Shown piece after piece: positions 1-13,061 of a stretch of 64,000 nt of DNA. This DNA comes from Xylocopa sonorina (Eukaryota; Arthropoda; Insecta; Hymenoptera; Apidae), in assembly GCF_050948175.1 (NCBI RefSeq), contig NW_027490092.1, positions 3,782,001 to 3,846,000 of the forward strand. The letters are read 5' to 3'. How positions within the stretch are numbered: the stretch's first letter is position 1; each line of letters begins with the position of its first letter. The notes beneath the pieces were generated by a model. The model was not told the DNA's origin. It worked only from the letters and a program-made list of their open reading frames with translations, and made no database searches. Both the position numbers and the translations under genes were made by a program.

Positions 1-2310
1 AAGTGTTATGTATTCCTCGTCTACACTTCAAATGAATGTAAATGCGACACTTCCTTGCAAGGAAATAGCGTTTGCAGATGTCCACGTATCGTAGGGATAG
101 AGTTCTAATGCTTCTTAAAACGAGATATCGCATCTCATTTTTATGTTTCATGATAAGATATAATATTCATTGCGAAGTGTTATGCATTCCTCGTCTACAC
201 TTCAAATGAATGTAAATGCCACACTTCCCTGCTAGGAAATAGCGTCTGCAGATGACTAGGTATCGTAGCAATAGAGTTCTAATGCTTCTTAAAACGCGAT
301 ATCGCATCTCATTCCTGTGTTTCATGGTAAGATATAATATGATTTGCGAAGTGTTATGTATTCCTCTTCTACACTTCAAATGAATGTAAATGCGACTCTT
401 CCTTGCAAGGAAATAGCGTTTGCAGATGTCTACGTATCGTAGCAATAGAGTTCTAATGCTTCTTAAAACGCGATATCGCATCTCATTTCCATGTTTCATG
501 GTAAGATATAATATGATTGGGGAAGTGTTATGTATTCCTCGTCTACACTTCAAATGAATGTAAATGCGACACTTCCTTGCAAGGAAATAGAGTTTGCAAG
601 TGTCTACCTATCGTAGCAATAGTGTTCTAATGCTTCTTAAAACGCGATATCGTATCTCATTTCTATGTTTCATGGTAAGATATAATATGATTTGCGACGT
701 GTCATGTATTCTTCGTCTACACTTCAAATGAATGTAAATGCGACTCTTCCTTGCAAGGAAATAGCGTTTGCATATGTCTACGTATCGTAGCAATAGAGTT
801 CTTATGATTCATAAAACGCGATATCGCATCTCATTTCTATGTTTCATGGTAAGGTATAATATGATTTGCGAAGTGTCATGTATTCCCCGTCTACACTTCA
901 AATGAATGTAAATGCCACACTTCCCTGCTAGGAAATAGCGTCTGCAGATGACAAGGGATCGTAGCAATAGAGTTCTAATGCTTCACATAGCGCGATATCG
1001 CATCTCATTACTATGTTTCATGGTAAGATAAAATATGATTTGCGAAGTGTCATGTATTCTTCGTCTACACATCAAATGAATGTAAATGCGACTCTTCCTT
1101 GCAAGGAAATAGCGTTTGCAGATGTCTACGTATCGTAGCAATAGAGTTCCAATGCTTCTTAAAACGTGATATCGCATCTCATTTCTATGTTTCATGGTAA
1201 CATATAATATGATTGGGGAAGTGTTATGTATTCCTCGTCTACACTTCAAATGAATGTAAATGCGACACTTCCTTGCAAGGAAATAGAGTTTGCAAATGTC
1301 TACCTATCTTAGCAATAGTGTTCTAATACTTCTTAAAACGCGATATCGCATCTCATTTCTATGTTTCACGGTAAGATATAATATGATTTGCGAAGTGTTA
1401 TGTATTCCTCGTCTACACTTCAAATGAATGTAAATGCGACACTTCCTTGCAAGGAAATAGCGTTTGCAGATGTCTACGTATCGTAGCAATAGAGTTCTTA
1501 TGATTCTTAAAACGCGATATCGCATCTCATTTCTATGTTTCATGGTAGATATAATATGATTGGGGAAGTGTTATGTAGTCCCCGTCTACACTTCAAATGA
1601 ATGTAAATGCGACACTTCCTTGCTAGGAAATAGAGTTTGCAGATGTCTACCTATCGTAGCAATAGAGTTCTAATGCTTCTTAAAACGCGATATCGAATCT
1701 CATATCTATGTTTCATGGTAAGATATAATATGATTTGCGAAGTGTTATGTATTCCTCTTCTACACGTCAAATGAATGTAAATGCGACACTTCCTTGCAAG
1801 GAAATAGGGATTGCAGATGTCTACGTATCGAAGCAATAGAGTTCAAATGCTTATTAAGACGCGATATCGCATCTCATTTCTATGTTTCATGGTAAGATAT
1901 AATATGATTTGCGATGTGTTATGTATTCCTCGTCTACACTTCAAATGAATGTAAATGCGACACTTCCTTGCAAGGAAGTAGCGTTTGCAAGTGTCTACCT
2001 ATCGCAGCAATAGTGTTCTAATGCTTCTTAAAACGCGATATCGCATCTCATTTCTATGTTTCATGGTAAGATATAATATGATTTGCGACGTGTCATGTAT
2101 TCTTCGTCTACACTTCAAATGAATGTAAATGCGACTCTTCCTTGCAAGGAAATAGCGTCTGCAGATGACTAGGGATCGTAGCAATAGAGTTCTAATGCTT
2201 CATAAAGCGCGATATCGCATCTCATTTCTATGTTTCATGGTAAGATAAAATATGATTTGCGAAGTGTCATGTATTCTTCGTCTACACATCAAATGAATGT
2301 AAATGCGACT

Positions 2311-5300
2311 CTTCCTTGCAAGGAAATAGCGTTTGCAGATGTCTACGTATCGTAGCAATAGAGTTCCAATGCTTCTTAAAACGCGATATCGCATCTCATT
2401 CCTATGTTTCATGGTAAGATATAATATGATTTGCGAAGTGTTATGTATTCCTCTTCTACACTTCAAATGAATGTAAATGGGACTCTTCCTTGCAAGGAAA
2501 TAGCGTTTGCAGATGTCTACGTATCGTAGCAATAGAGTTCTAATGCTTCTTAGAACGCGATATCGCATCTCATTTCCATGTTTCATGGTAAGATATAATA
2601 TGATTGGGGAAGTGTTATGTATTCCTCGTCTACACTTCAAATGAATGCAAATGCGACACTTCCTTGCAAGGAAATAGAGTTTGCAAATGTCTACCTATCT
2701 TAGCAATAGTGTTCTAATACTTCTTAAAACGCGATATCGCATCTCATTTCTATGTTTCACGGTAAGATATAATATGATTTGCGAAGTGTTATGTATTCCC
2801 CGTCTTCACATCAAATGAATGTAAATGCGACACTTCCTTGCTAGGAAATAGCGTTTGCAGATGTCTACCTATCGTAGCAATAGAGTTCTAATGCTTCTTA
2901 AAACGCGATATCGCATCTCATTTCTATGTTTCATGGTAAGATATAATGTGATTTGCGAAGTGTTATGTATTCCTCTTCTACACTTCAAATGAATGTAAAT
3001 GCGACACTTCCTTGCAAGGAAGTAGGGATTGCAGATGTCTACGTATCGAAGCAATAGAGTTCAAATGCTTATTAAGACGCGATATCGCATCTCATTTCTA
3101 TGTTTCATGGTAAGATATAATATGATTTGCGAAGTGTTATGTATTCCTCGTCTACACTTCAAATGAATGTAAATGCGACACTTCCTTGCAAGGAAATAGC
3201 GTTTGCAAATGTCTACCTATCGTAGCAATAGTGTTCTAATGATTCTTAAAACGCGATATCGCATCTCATTTCTATGTTTCATGGTAAGGTATAATATGAT
3301 TTGCGAAGTGTTATGTATTCCTCTTCTACACTTCAAATGAATGTAAATGCGACACTTCCTTGCAAGGAAATAGCGTTTGCAGATGTCTACGTATCGTAGC
3401 AATAGAGTTCTTATGATTCTTAAAACGCGATATCGCATCTCATTTCTATGTTTCATGGTAAGGTATAATATGATTTGCGAAGTGTTATGTATTCCTCGTC
3501 TACACTTCAGATGAATGTAAATGCGACACTTCCTTGCAAGGAAATAGCGTTTGCAAATGTCTACCGATCGTAGCAATAGTGTTCTAATGATTCTTAAAAC
3601 GCGATATCGCATCTCATTTCTATGTTTCATGGTAAGGTATAATATGATTTGCGAAGTGTTATGTATTCCTCTTCTACACTTCAAATGATAGTAAATGCGA
3701 CACTTCCTTGCTAGGAAATAGCGTTTGCAGATGTCTACCTATCGTAGCAATAGAGTTCTTATGATTCATAAAACGCGATATCGCATCTCATTTCTATGTT
3801 TCATGGTAAGGTATAATATGATTTGCGAAGTGTCATGTATTCCCCGTCTACACTTCAAATGAATGTAAATGCCACACTTCCGTGCTAGGAAATAGCGTCT
3901 GCAGATGACTAGGGATCGTAGCAATAGAGTTCTAATGCTTCATAAAGCGCGATATCGCATCTCATTTCTATGTTTCATGGTAAGATAAAATATGATTTGC
4001 GAAGTGTCATGTATTCTTCGTCTACACATCAAATGAATGTAAATGCGACTCTTCCTTGCAAGGAAATAGCGTTTGCAGATGTCTACGTATCGTAGCAATA
4101 GAGTTCCAATGCTTCTTAAAACGCGATATCGCATCTCATTCCTATGTTTCATGGTAAGATATAATATGATTTGCGAAGTGTTATGTATTCCTCTTCTACA
4201 CTTCAAATGAATGTAAATGGGACTCTTCCTTGCAAGGAAATAGCGTTTGCAGATGTCTACGTATCGTAGCAATAGAGTTCTAATGCTTCTTAAAACGCGA
4301 TATCGCATCTCATTTCCATGTTTCATGGTAAGATATAATATGATTGGGGAAGTGTTATGTATTCCTCGTCTACACTTCAAATGAATGTAAATGCGACACT
4401 TCCTTGCAAGGAAATAGCGTTTGCAGATGTCTATGTATCGTAGCAATAGAGTTCTTATGATTCTTAAAACGCGATATCGCATCTCATTTCTATGTTTCAT
4501 GGTAAGGTATAATATGATTTGCGAAGTGTTATGTATTCCTCGTCTACACTTCAAATGAATGTAAATGCGACACTTCCTTGCAAGGAAATAGCGTTTGCAG
4601 ATGCCTACGTATCGTAGCAATAGAGTTCTTATGATTCTTAAAACGCGATATCGCATCTCATTTCTATGTTTCATGGTAAGGTATAATATGATTTGCGAAG
4701 TGTTATGTATTCCTCGTCTACACTTCAAATGAATGTAAATGCGACACTTCCTTGCAAGGAAATAGCGTTTGCAAATGTCTACCGATCGTAGCAATAGTGT
4801 TCTAATGATTCTTAAAACGCGATATCGCATCTCATTTCTATGTTTCATGGTAAGGTATAATATGATTTGCGAAGTGTTATGTATTCCTCTTCTACAGTTC
4901 AAATGAATGTAAATGCGACACTTCCTTGCTAGGAAATAGCGTTTGCAGATGTCTACCTATCGTAGCAATAGAGTTCTAATGCTTCTTAAAACGCGATATC
5001 GCATCTCATTTCTATGTTTCATGGTAAGATATAATATGATTTGCGAAGTGTTATGTATTCCTCTTCTACACTTCAAATGAATGTAAATGCGACACTTCCT
5101 TGCAAGGAAGTAGGGATTGCAGATGTCTACGTATCGAAGCAATAGAGTTCAAATGCTTATTAAGACGCGATATCGCATCTCATTTCTATGTTTCATGGTA
5201 AGATATAATATGATTTGCGAAGTGTTATGTATTCCTCGTCTACACTTCAAATGAATGTAAATGCGACACGTCCTTGCAAGGAAATAGCGTTTGCAAATGT

Positions 5301-6660
5301 CTACCTATCGTAGCAATAGTGTTCTAATGATTCTTAAAACGCGATATAGCATCTCATTTCTATGTTTCATGGTAAGGTATAATATGATTTGCGAAGTGTT
5401 ATGTATTCCTCTTCTACACTTCAAATGAATGTAAATGCGACACTTCCTTGCAAGGAAATAGCGTTTGCAGATGTCTACGTATCGTAGCAATAGAATTCTT
5501 ATGATTCTTAAAACGCGATATCGCATCTCATTTCCATGTTTCATGGTAAGATATAATATGATTTGCGAAGTGTTATGTATTCCTCTTCTACACCTCAAAT
5601 GAATGTAAATGCGACACTTCCTTGCAAGGAAATAGCGTTTGCAGATGTCCACGTATCGTAGGGATAGAGTTCTAATGCTTCTTAAAAGGAGATATCGCAT
5701 CTCATTTTTATGTTTCATGATAAGATATAATATTCATTGCGAAGTGTTATGCATTCCTCGTCTACACTTCAAATGAATGTAAATGCCACACTTCCCTGCT
5801 AGGAAATAGCGTCTGCAGATGACTAGGTATCGTAGCAATAGAGTTCTAATGCTTCTTAAAACGCGATATCGCATCTCATTCCTGTGTTTCATGTTAAGAT
5901 ACAATATGATTTGCGAAGTGTTATGTATTCCTCTTCTACACTTCAAATGAATGTTAATGCGACTCTTCCTTGCAAGGAAGTAGCGTTTGCAGATGTCTAC
6001 GTATCGTAGCAATAGAGTTCTAATGCTTCTTAAAACGCGATATCGCATCTCATTTCCATGTTTCATGCTAAGATATAATATGATTGGGGAAGTGTTATGT
6101 ATTCCTCGTCTACACTTCAAATGAATGTAAATGCGACACTTCCTTGCAAGGAAATAGAGTTTGCAAATGTCTACCTATCTTAGCAATAGTGTTCTAATAC
6201 TTCTTAAAACGCGATATCGCATCTCATTTCTATGTTTCACTGTAAGATATAATATGATTTGCGAAGTGTTATGTATTCCTCGTCTACACTTCAAATGAAT
6301 GTAAATGCGACACTTCCTTGCAAGGAAATAGCGTTTGCAGATGCCTACGTATCGTAGCAATAGATTTCTTATGATTCTTAAAACGCGATATCGCATCTCA
6401 TTTCTATGTTTCATGGTAAGATATAATATGATTGGAGAAGTGTTATGTATTCCTCGTCTACACTTCAAATGAATGTAAATGCGACACTTCCTTGCAAGGA
6501 AATAGCGTTTGCAAATGTCTACCTATCTTAGCAATAGTGCTCTAATACTTCTTTAAACGCGATATCGCATCTCATTTCTATGTTTCATGGTAAGATATAA
6601 TATGATATGCGAAGTGTTATGTATTCCTCGTCTACACTTCAAATGAATGTAAATGCGACA
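2311..6660. repeat. 25-monomer higher-order repeat, copy 1
   Basis: A 4,350-bp block (25 x 174) repeated immediately downstream. Private variants recur at exactly +4,350, for example CGTCTTCACA near 2802 and 7152, and ATGAATGCAA at 2641 and 6991. Going left, agreement stops at 2310 (T against A at 6660). By eye I found only scattered single differences between the copies: 3421/7771, 3705/8055, 4897/9247 and 5270/9620. That puts identity above 99%, although I did not align every base. Confidence 0.93.
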
Positions 6661-9600
6661 CTTCCTTGCAAGGAAATAGCGTTTGCAGATGTCTACGTAT
6701 CGTAGCAATAGAGTTCCAATGCTTCTTAAAACGCGATATCGCATCTCATTCCTATGTTTCATGGTAAGATATAATATGATTTGCGAAGTGTTATGTATTC
6801 CTCTTCTACACTTCAAATGAATGTAAATGGGACTCTTCCTTGCAAGGAAATAGCGTTTGCAGATGTCTACGTATCGTAGCAATAGAGTTCTAATGCTTCT
6901 TAGAACGCGATATCGCATCTCATTTCCATGTTTCATGGTAAGATATAATATGATTGGGGAAGTGTTATGTATTCCTCGTCTACACTTCAAATGAATGCAA
7001 ATGCGACACTTCCTTGCAAGGAAATAGAGTTTGCAAATGTCTACCTATCTTAGCAATAGTGTTCTAATACTTCTTAAAACGCGATATCGCATCTCATTTC
7101 TATGTTTCACGGTAAGATATAATATGATTTGCGAAGTGTTATGTATTCCCCGTCTTCACATCAAATGAATGTAAATGCGACACTTCCTTGCTAGGAAATA
7201 GCGTTTGCAGATGTCTACCTATCGTAGCAATAGAGTTCTAATGCTTCTTAAAACGCGATATCGCATCTCATTTCTATGTTTCATGGTAAGATATAATGTG
7301 ATTTGCGAAGTGTTATGTATTCCTCTTCTACACTTCAAATGAATGTAAATGCGACACTTCCTTGCAAGGAAGTAGGGATTGCAGATGTCTACGTATCGAA
7401 GCAATAGAGTTCAAATGCTTATTAAGACGCGATATCGCATCTCATTTCTATGTTTCATGGTAAGATATAATATGATTTGCGAAGTGTTATGTATTCCTCG
7501 TCTACACTTCAAATGAATGTAAATGCGACACTTCCTTGCAAGGAAATAGCGTTTGCAAATGTCTACCTATCGTAGCAATAGTGTTCTAATGATTCTTAAA
7601 ACGCGATATCGCATCTCATTTCTATGTTTCATGGTAAGGTATAATATGATTTGCGAAGTGTTATGTATTCCTCTTCTACACTTCAAATGAATGTAAATGC
7701 GACACTTCCTTGCAAGGAAATAGCGTTTGCAGATGTCTACGTATCGTAGCAATAGAGTTCTTATGATTCTCAAAACGCGATATCGCATCTCATTTCTATG
7801 TTTCATGGTAAGGTATAATATGATTTGCGAAGTGTTATGTATTCCTCGTCTACACTTCAGATGAATGTAAATGCGACACTTCCTTGCAAGGAAATAGCGT
7901 TTGCAAATGTCTACCGATCGTAGCAATAGTGTTCTAATGATTCTTAAAACGCGATATCGCATCTCATTTCTATGTTTCATGGTAAGGTATAATATGATTT
8001 GCGAAGTGTTATGTATTCCTCTTCTACACTTCAAATGATAGTAAATGCGACACTGCCTTGCTAGGAAATAGCGTTTGCAGATGTCTACCTATCGTAGCAA
8101 TAGAGTTCTTATGATTCATAAAACGCGATATCGCATCTCATTTCTATGTTTCATGGTAAGGTATAATATGATTTGCGAAGTGTCATGTATTCCCCGTCTA
8201 CACTTCAAATGAATGTAAATGCCACACTTCCGTGCTAGGAAATAGCGTCTGCAGATGACTAGGGATCGTAGCAATAGAGTTCTAATGCTTCATAAAGCGC
8301 GATATCGCATCTCATTTCTATGTTTCATGGTAAGATAAAATATGATTTGCGAAGTGTCATGTATTCTTCGTCTACACATCAAATGAATGTAAATGCGACT
8401 CTTCCTTGCAAGGAAATAGCGTTTGCAGATGTCTACGTATCGTAGCAATAGAGTTCCAATGCTTCTTAAAACGCGATATCGCATCTCATTCCTATGTTTC
8501 ATGGTAAGATATAATATGATTTGCGAAGTGTTATGTATTCCTCTTCTACACTTCAAATGAATGTAAATGGGACTCTTCCTTGCAAGGAAATAGCGTTTGC
8601 AGATGTCTACGTATCGTAGCAATAGAGTTCTAATGCTTCTTAAAACGCGATATCGCATCTCATTTCCATGTTTCATGGTAAGATATAATATGATTGGGGA
8701 AGTGTTATGTATTCCTCGTCTACACTTCAAATGAATGTAAATGCGACACTTCCTTGCAAGGAAATAGCGTTTGCAGATGTCTATGTATCGTAGCAATAGA
8801 GTTCTTATGATTCTTAAAACGCGATATCGCATCTCATTTCTATGTTTCATGGTAAGGTATAATATGATTTGCGAAGTGTTATGTATTCCTCGTCTACACT
8901 TCAAATGAATGTAAATGCGACACTTCCTTGCAAGGAAATAGCGTTTGCAGATGCCTACGTATCGTAGCAATAGAGTTCTTATGATTCTTAAAACGCGATA
9001 TCGCATCTCATTTCTATGTTTCATGGTAAGGTATAATATGATTTGCGAAGTGTTATGTATTCCTCGTCTACACTTCAAATGAATGTAAATGCGACACTTC
9101 CTTGCAAGGAAATAGCGTTTGCAAATGTCTACCGATCGTAGCAATAGTGTTCTAATGATTCTTAAAACGCGATATCGCATCTCATTTCTATGTTTCATGG
9201 TAAGGTATAATATGATTTGCGAAGTGTTATGTATTCCTCTTCTACACTTCAAATGAATGTAAATGCGACACTTCCTTGCTAGGAAATAGCGTTTGCAGAT
9301 GTCTACCTATCGTAGCAATAGAGTTCTAATGCTTCTTAAAACGCGATATCGCATCTCATTTCTATGTTTCATGGTAAGATATAATATGATTTGCGAAGTG
9401 TTATGTATTCCTCTTCTACACTTCAAATGAATGTAAATGCGACACTTCCTTGCAAGGAAGTAGGGATTGCAGATGTCTACGTATCGAAGCAATAGAGTTC
9501 AAATGCTTATTAAGACGCGATATCGCATCTCATTTCTATGTTTCATGGTAAGATATAATATGATTTGCGAAGTGTTATGTATTCCTCGTCTACACTTCAA

Positions 9601-11010
9601 ATGAATGTAAATGCGACACTTCCTTGCAAGGAAATAGCGTTTGCAAATGTCTACCTATCGTAGCAATAGTGTTCTAATGATTCTTAAAACGCGATATAGC
9701 ATCTCATTTCTATGTTTCATGGTAAGGTATAATATGATTTGCGAAGTGTTATGTATTCCTCTTCTACACTTCAAATGAATGTAAATGCGACACTTCCTTG
9801 CAAGGAAATAGCGTTTGCAGATGTCTACGTATCGTAGCAATAGAATTCTTATGATTCTTAAAACGCGATATCGCATCTCATTTCCATGTTTCATGGTAAG
9901 ATATAATATGATTTGCGAAGTGTTATGTATTCCTCTTCTACACCTCAAATGAATGTAAATGCGACACTTCCTTGCAAGGAAATAGCGTTTGCAGATGTCC
10001 ACGTATCGTAGGGATAGAGTTCTAATGCTTCTTAAAAGGAGATATCGCATCTCATTTTTATGTTTCATGATAAGATATAATATTCATTGCGAAGTGTTAT
10101 GCATTCCTCGTCTACACTTCAAATGAATGTAAATGCCACACTTCCCTGCTAGGAAATAGCGTCTGCAGATGACTAGGTATCGTAGCAATAGAGTTCTAAT
10201 GCTTCTTAAAACGCGATATCGCATCTCATTCCTGTGTTTCATGTTAAGATACAATATGATTTGCGAAGTGTTATGTATTCCTCTTCTACACTTCAAATGA
10301 ATGTTAATGCGACTCTTCCTTGCAAGGAAGTAGCGTTTGCAGATGTCTACGTATCGTAGCAATAGAGTTCTAATGCTTCTTAAAACGCGATATCGCATCT
10401 CATTTCCATGTTTCATGCTAAGATATAATATGATTGGGGAAGTGTTATGTATTCCTCGTCTACACTTCAAATGAATGTAAATGCGACACTTCCTTGCAAG
10501 GAAATAGAGTTTGCAAATGTCTACCTATCTTAGCAATAGTGTTCTAATACTTCTTAAAACGCGATATCGCATCTCATTTCTATGTTTCACTGTAAGATAT
10601 AATATGATTTGCGAAGTGTTATGTATTCCTCGTCTACACTTCAAATGAATGTAAATGCGACACTTCCTTGCAAGGAAATAGCGTTTGCAGATGCCTACGT
10701 ATCGTAGCAATAGATTTCTTATGATTCTTAAAACGCGATATCGCATCTCATTTCTATGTTTCATGGTAAGATATAATATGATTGGAGAAGTGTTATGTAT
10801 TCCTCGTCTACACTTCAAATGAATGTAAATGCGACACTTCCTTGCAAGGAAATAGCGTTTGCAAATGTCTACCTATCTTAGCAATAGTGCTCTAATACTT
10901 CTTTAAACGCGATATCGCATCTCATTTCTATGTTTCATGGTAAGATATAATATGATATGCGAAGTGTTATGTATTCCTCGTCTACACTTCAAATGAATGT
11001 AAATGCGACA
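6661..11010. repeat. 25-monomer higher-order repeat, copy 2
   Basis: Second tandem copy of the 4,350-bp block. Agreement with the start of its own unit continues to 11035 and breaks at 11036 (G against C at 6686), so a third copy does not follow. The few differences from copy 1 are single substitutions with no length change. The block is therefore young relative to the monomer-to-monomer divergence inside it. Confidence 0.93.
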
Positions 11011-12061
11011 CTTCCTTGCAAGGAAATAGCGTTTGGAGATGTCTACGTATCGTAGCAATAGTTTTGCAATGCTTCTTAAAACGCGATATCGCATCTGAAT
11101 TCTATGTTTCATGGTAAGATATAATATTCATTGCGAAGTGTTATGCATTCCTCGTCTACGATTCAAATGAATGTAAATGCGACTCTTCCTTGCAAGGAAA
11201 TAGCGTTTGCAGATGTCTACGTATCGTAGCAATAGAGTTCTTGTGATTCTTGAATCGCGATATTGCTTCTCCTTTCTATGTTTCACGGTAAGGTATAATA
11301 TGATTTGCGAAGTGTTATGTATTCCTCGTCTACACTTCAAATGAATGAAAATGCGACACTTCCTTGCAAGGAAATAGCGTTTGCAGATGCCTACGTATCG
11401 TAGCAATAGAGTTCTTATGATTCTTAAAACGCGATATCGCATCTCATTTCTATGTTTCATGGTAAGATATAATATGATTGGAGAAGTGTTATGTATTCCT
11501 CGTCTACACTTCAAATGAATGTAAATGCGACACTTCCTTGCAAGGAAATAGCGTTTGCAAATGTCTACCTATCTTAGCAATAGTGCTCTAATACTTCTTT
11601 AAACGCGATATCGCATCTCATTTCTATGTTTCATGGTAAGATATAATATGATATGCGAAGTGTTATGTATTCCTCGTCTACACTTCAAATGAATGTAAAT
11701 GCGACACTTCCTTGCAAGGAAATAGCGTTTGGAGATGTCTACGTATCGTAGCAATAGTTTTGCAATGCTTCTTAAAACGCGATATCGCATCTGAATTCTA
11801 TGTTTCATGGTAAGATATAATATTCATTGCGAAGTGTTATGCATTCCTCGTCTACGATTCAAATGAATGTAAATGCGACTCTTCCTTGCAAGGAAATAGC
11901 GTTTGCAGATGTCTACGTATCGTAGCAATAGAGTTCTTGTGATTCTTGAATCGCGATATTGCTTCTCCTTTCTATGTTTCACGGAAAGGTATAATATGAT
12001 TTGCGAAGTGTTATGTATTCCTCGTCTACACTTCAAATGAATGAAAATGCGACACTTCCTT
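10670..12061. repeat. 4-monomer (696-bp) tandem duplication
   Basis: Two adjacent units of about 696 bp, roughly 10670-11365 and 11366-12061. Both carry unusual variants, such as GTGCTCTAATACTTCTTT near 10898 and 11594, GCGTTTGGAGATG, and GTTTTGCAATGC near 11062 and 11758. A few substitutions separate them (TAGATTT/TAGAGTT near 10713, ACGGTAAG/ACGGAAAG near 11984). Boundaries are approximate. Confidence 0.8.
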
Positions 12062-12887
12062 GCTAGGAAATAGCGTTTGCAGAAGTCTAGGTATCGTAGT
12101 AATGGAGTTCTAGTGCTTCTTAAAACGCGATATCGCGTCTCATTTCTATGTTTCATGGTAAGATATATTATGATTTGCGAAGTGCTACGTATTCCTCGTC
12201 TACACTTCAAATGAATGTAAATGCGGCACTTCCTTGCAAGGAAATAGCGTTTGGAGATGTCTACGTATCGTAGCAATAGATTTCCAATGCTTCTTAAAAC
12301 GCGATATCGCATCTGATTTCTATGTTTCATGGTAAGATATAATATTCATTGCGAAGTGTGATGCATTCCTCGTCTACGATTCAAATGAATGTAAATGCGG
12401 CACTTCCTTGCAAGGAAATAGCGTTTGCAGATGTCTACGTATCGTAGCAATAGAGTTCTTATGATTCTTAAAACGCGATATTGCTTCTTATTTCTATGTT
12501 TCATGGTAAGGTATAATATGATTTGCGAAGTGTTATGTATTCCTCGTCTACACTTCAAATGAATGTAAATGCGACACTTCCTTGCAAGGAAATAGCGTTT
12601 GGAGATGTCTACGTATCGTAGCAATAGTTTTGCAATGCTTCTTAAAACGCGATATCGCATCTGAATTCTATGTTTCATGGTAAGATATAATATTCATTGC
12701 GAAGTGTTATGCATTCCTCGTCTACGATTCAAATGAATGTAAATGCGGCACTTCGTTGCAAGGGAATAGCGTTTGCAGATGTCTACGTATCGTAGCAATA
12801 GAGTTCTTATGATTCTTAAATCGCTATATTGCTTCTCATTTCTATGTTTCATGGTAAGGTATAATATGATTTGCGAAGTGTTATGTA

Positions 12888-13061
12888 TTCCTCGTCTACA
12901 CTTCAAATGAATGTAAATGCGATACTTCTTTGCAAGGAAATAGCGTTTGCAGATGTGTACGTATCGTAGGATTGAATTTCTGATGCTTCTTAAAACGCGA
13001 TATCGCATCTCATTTCTATGTTTCATGGTAAGATATAATATTATTTGCGAAGTGTCATGTA
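12888..13061. repeat. Tracer monomer variant with GATACTTCTTTG and GTGTACGTATCGTAGGATTG
   Basis: One monomer carries a cluster of rare changes: GCGATACTTCTTTGC, AGATGTGTACG and TAGGATTGAATTTCTGATGC. The same cluster appears again near 13801, 17455 and 20413, at steps of 5, 21 and 17 monomers. The last two copies share an extra change (ATAGACTTTGC), which orders them as sisters. It marks successive copying events in this part of the array. Confidence 0.85.
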
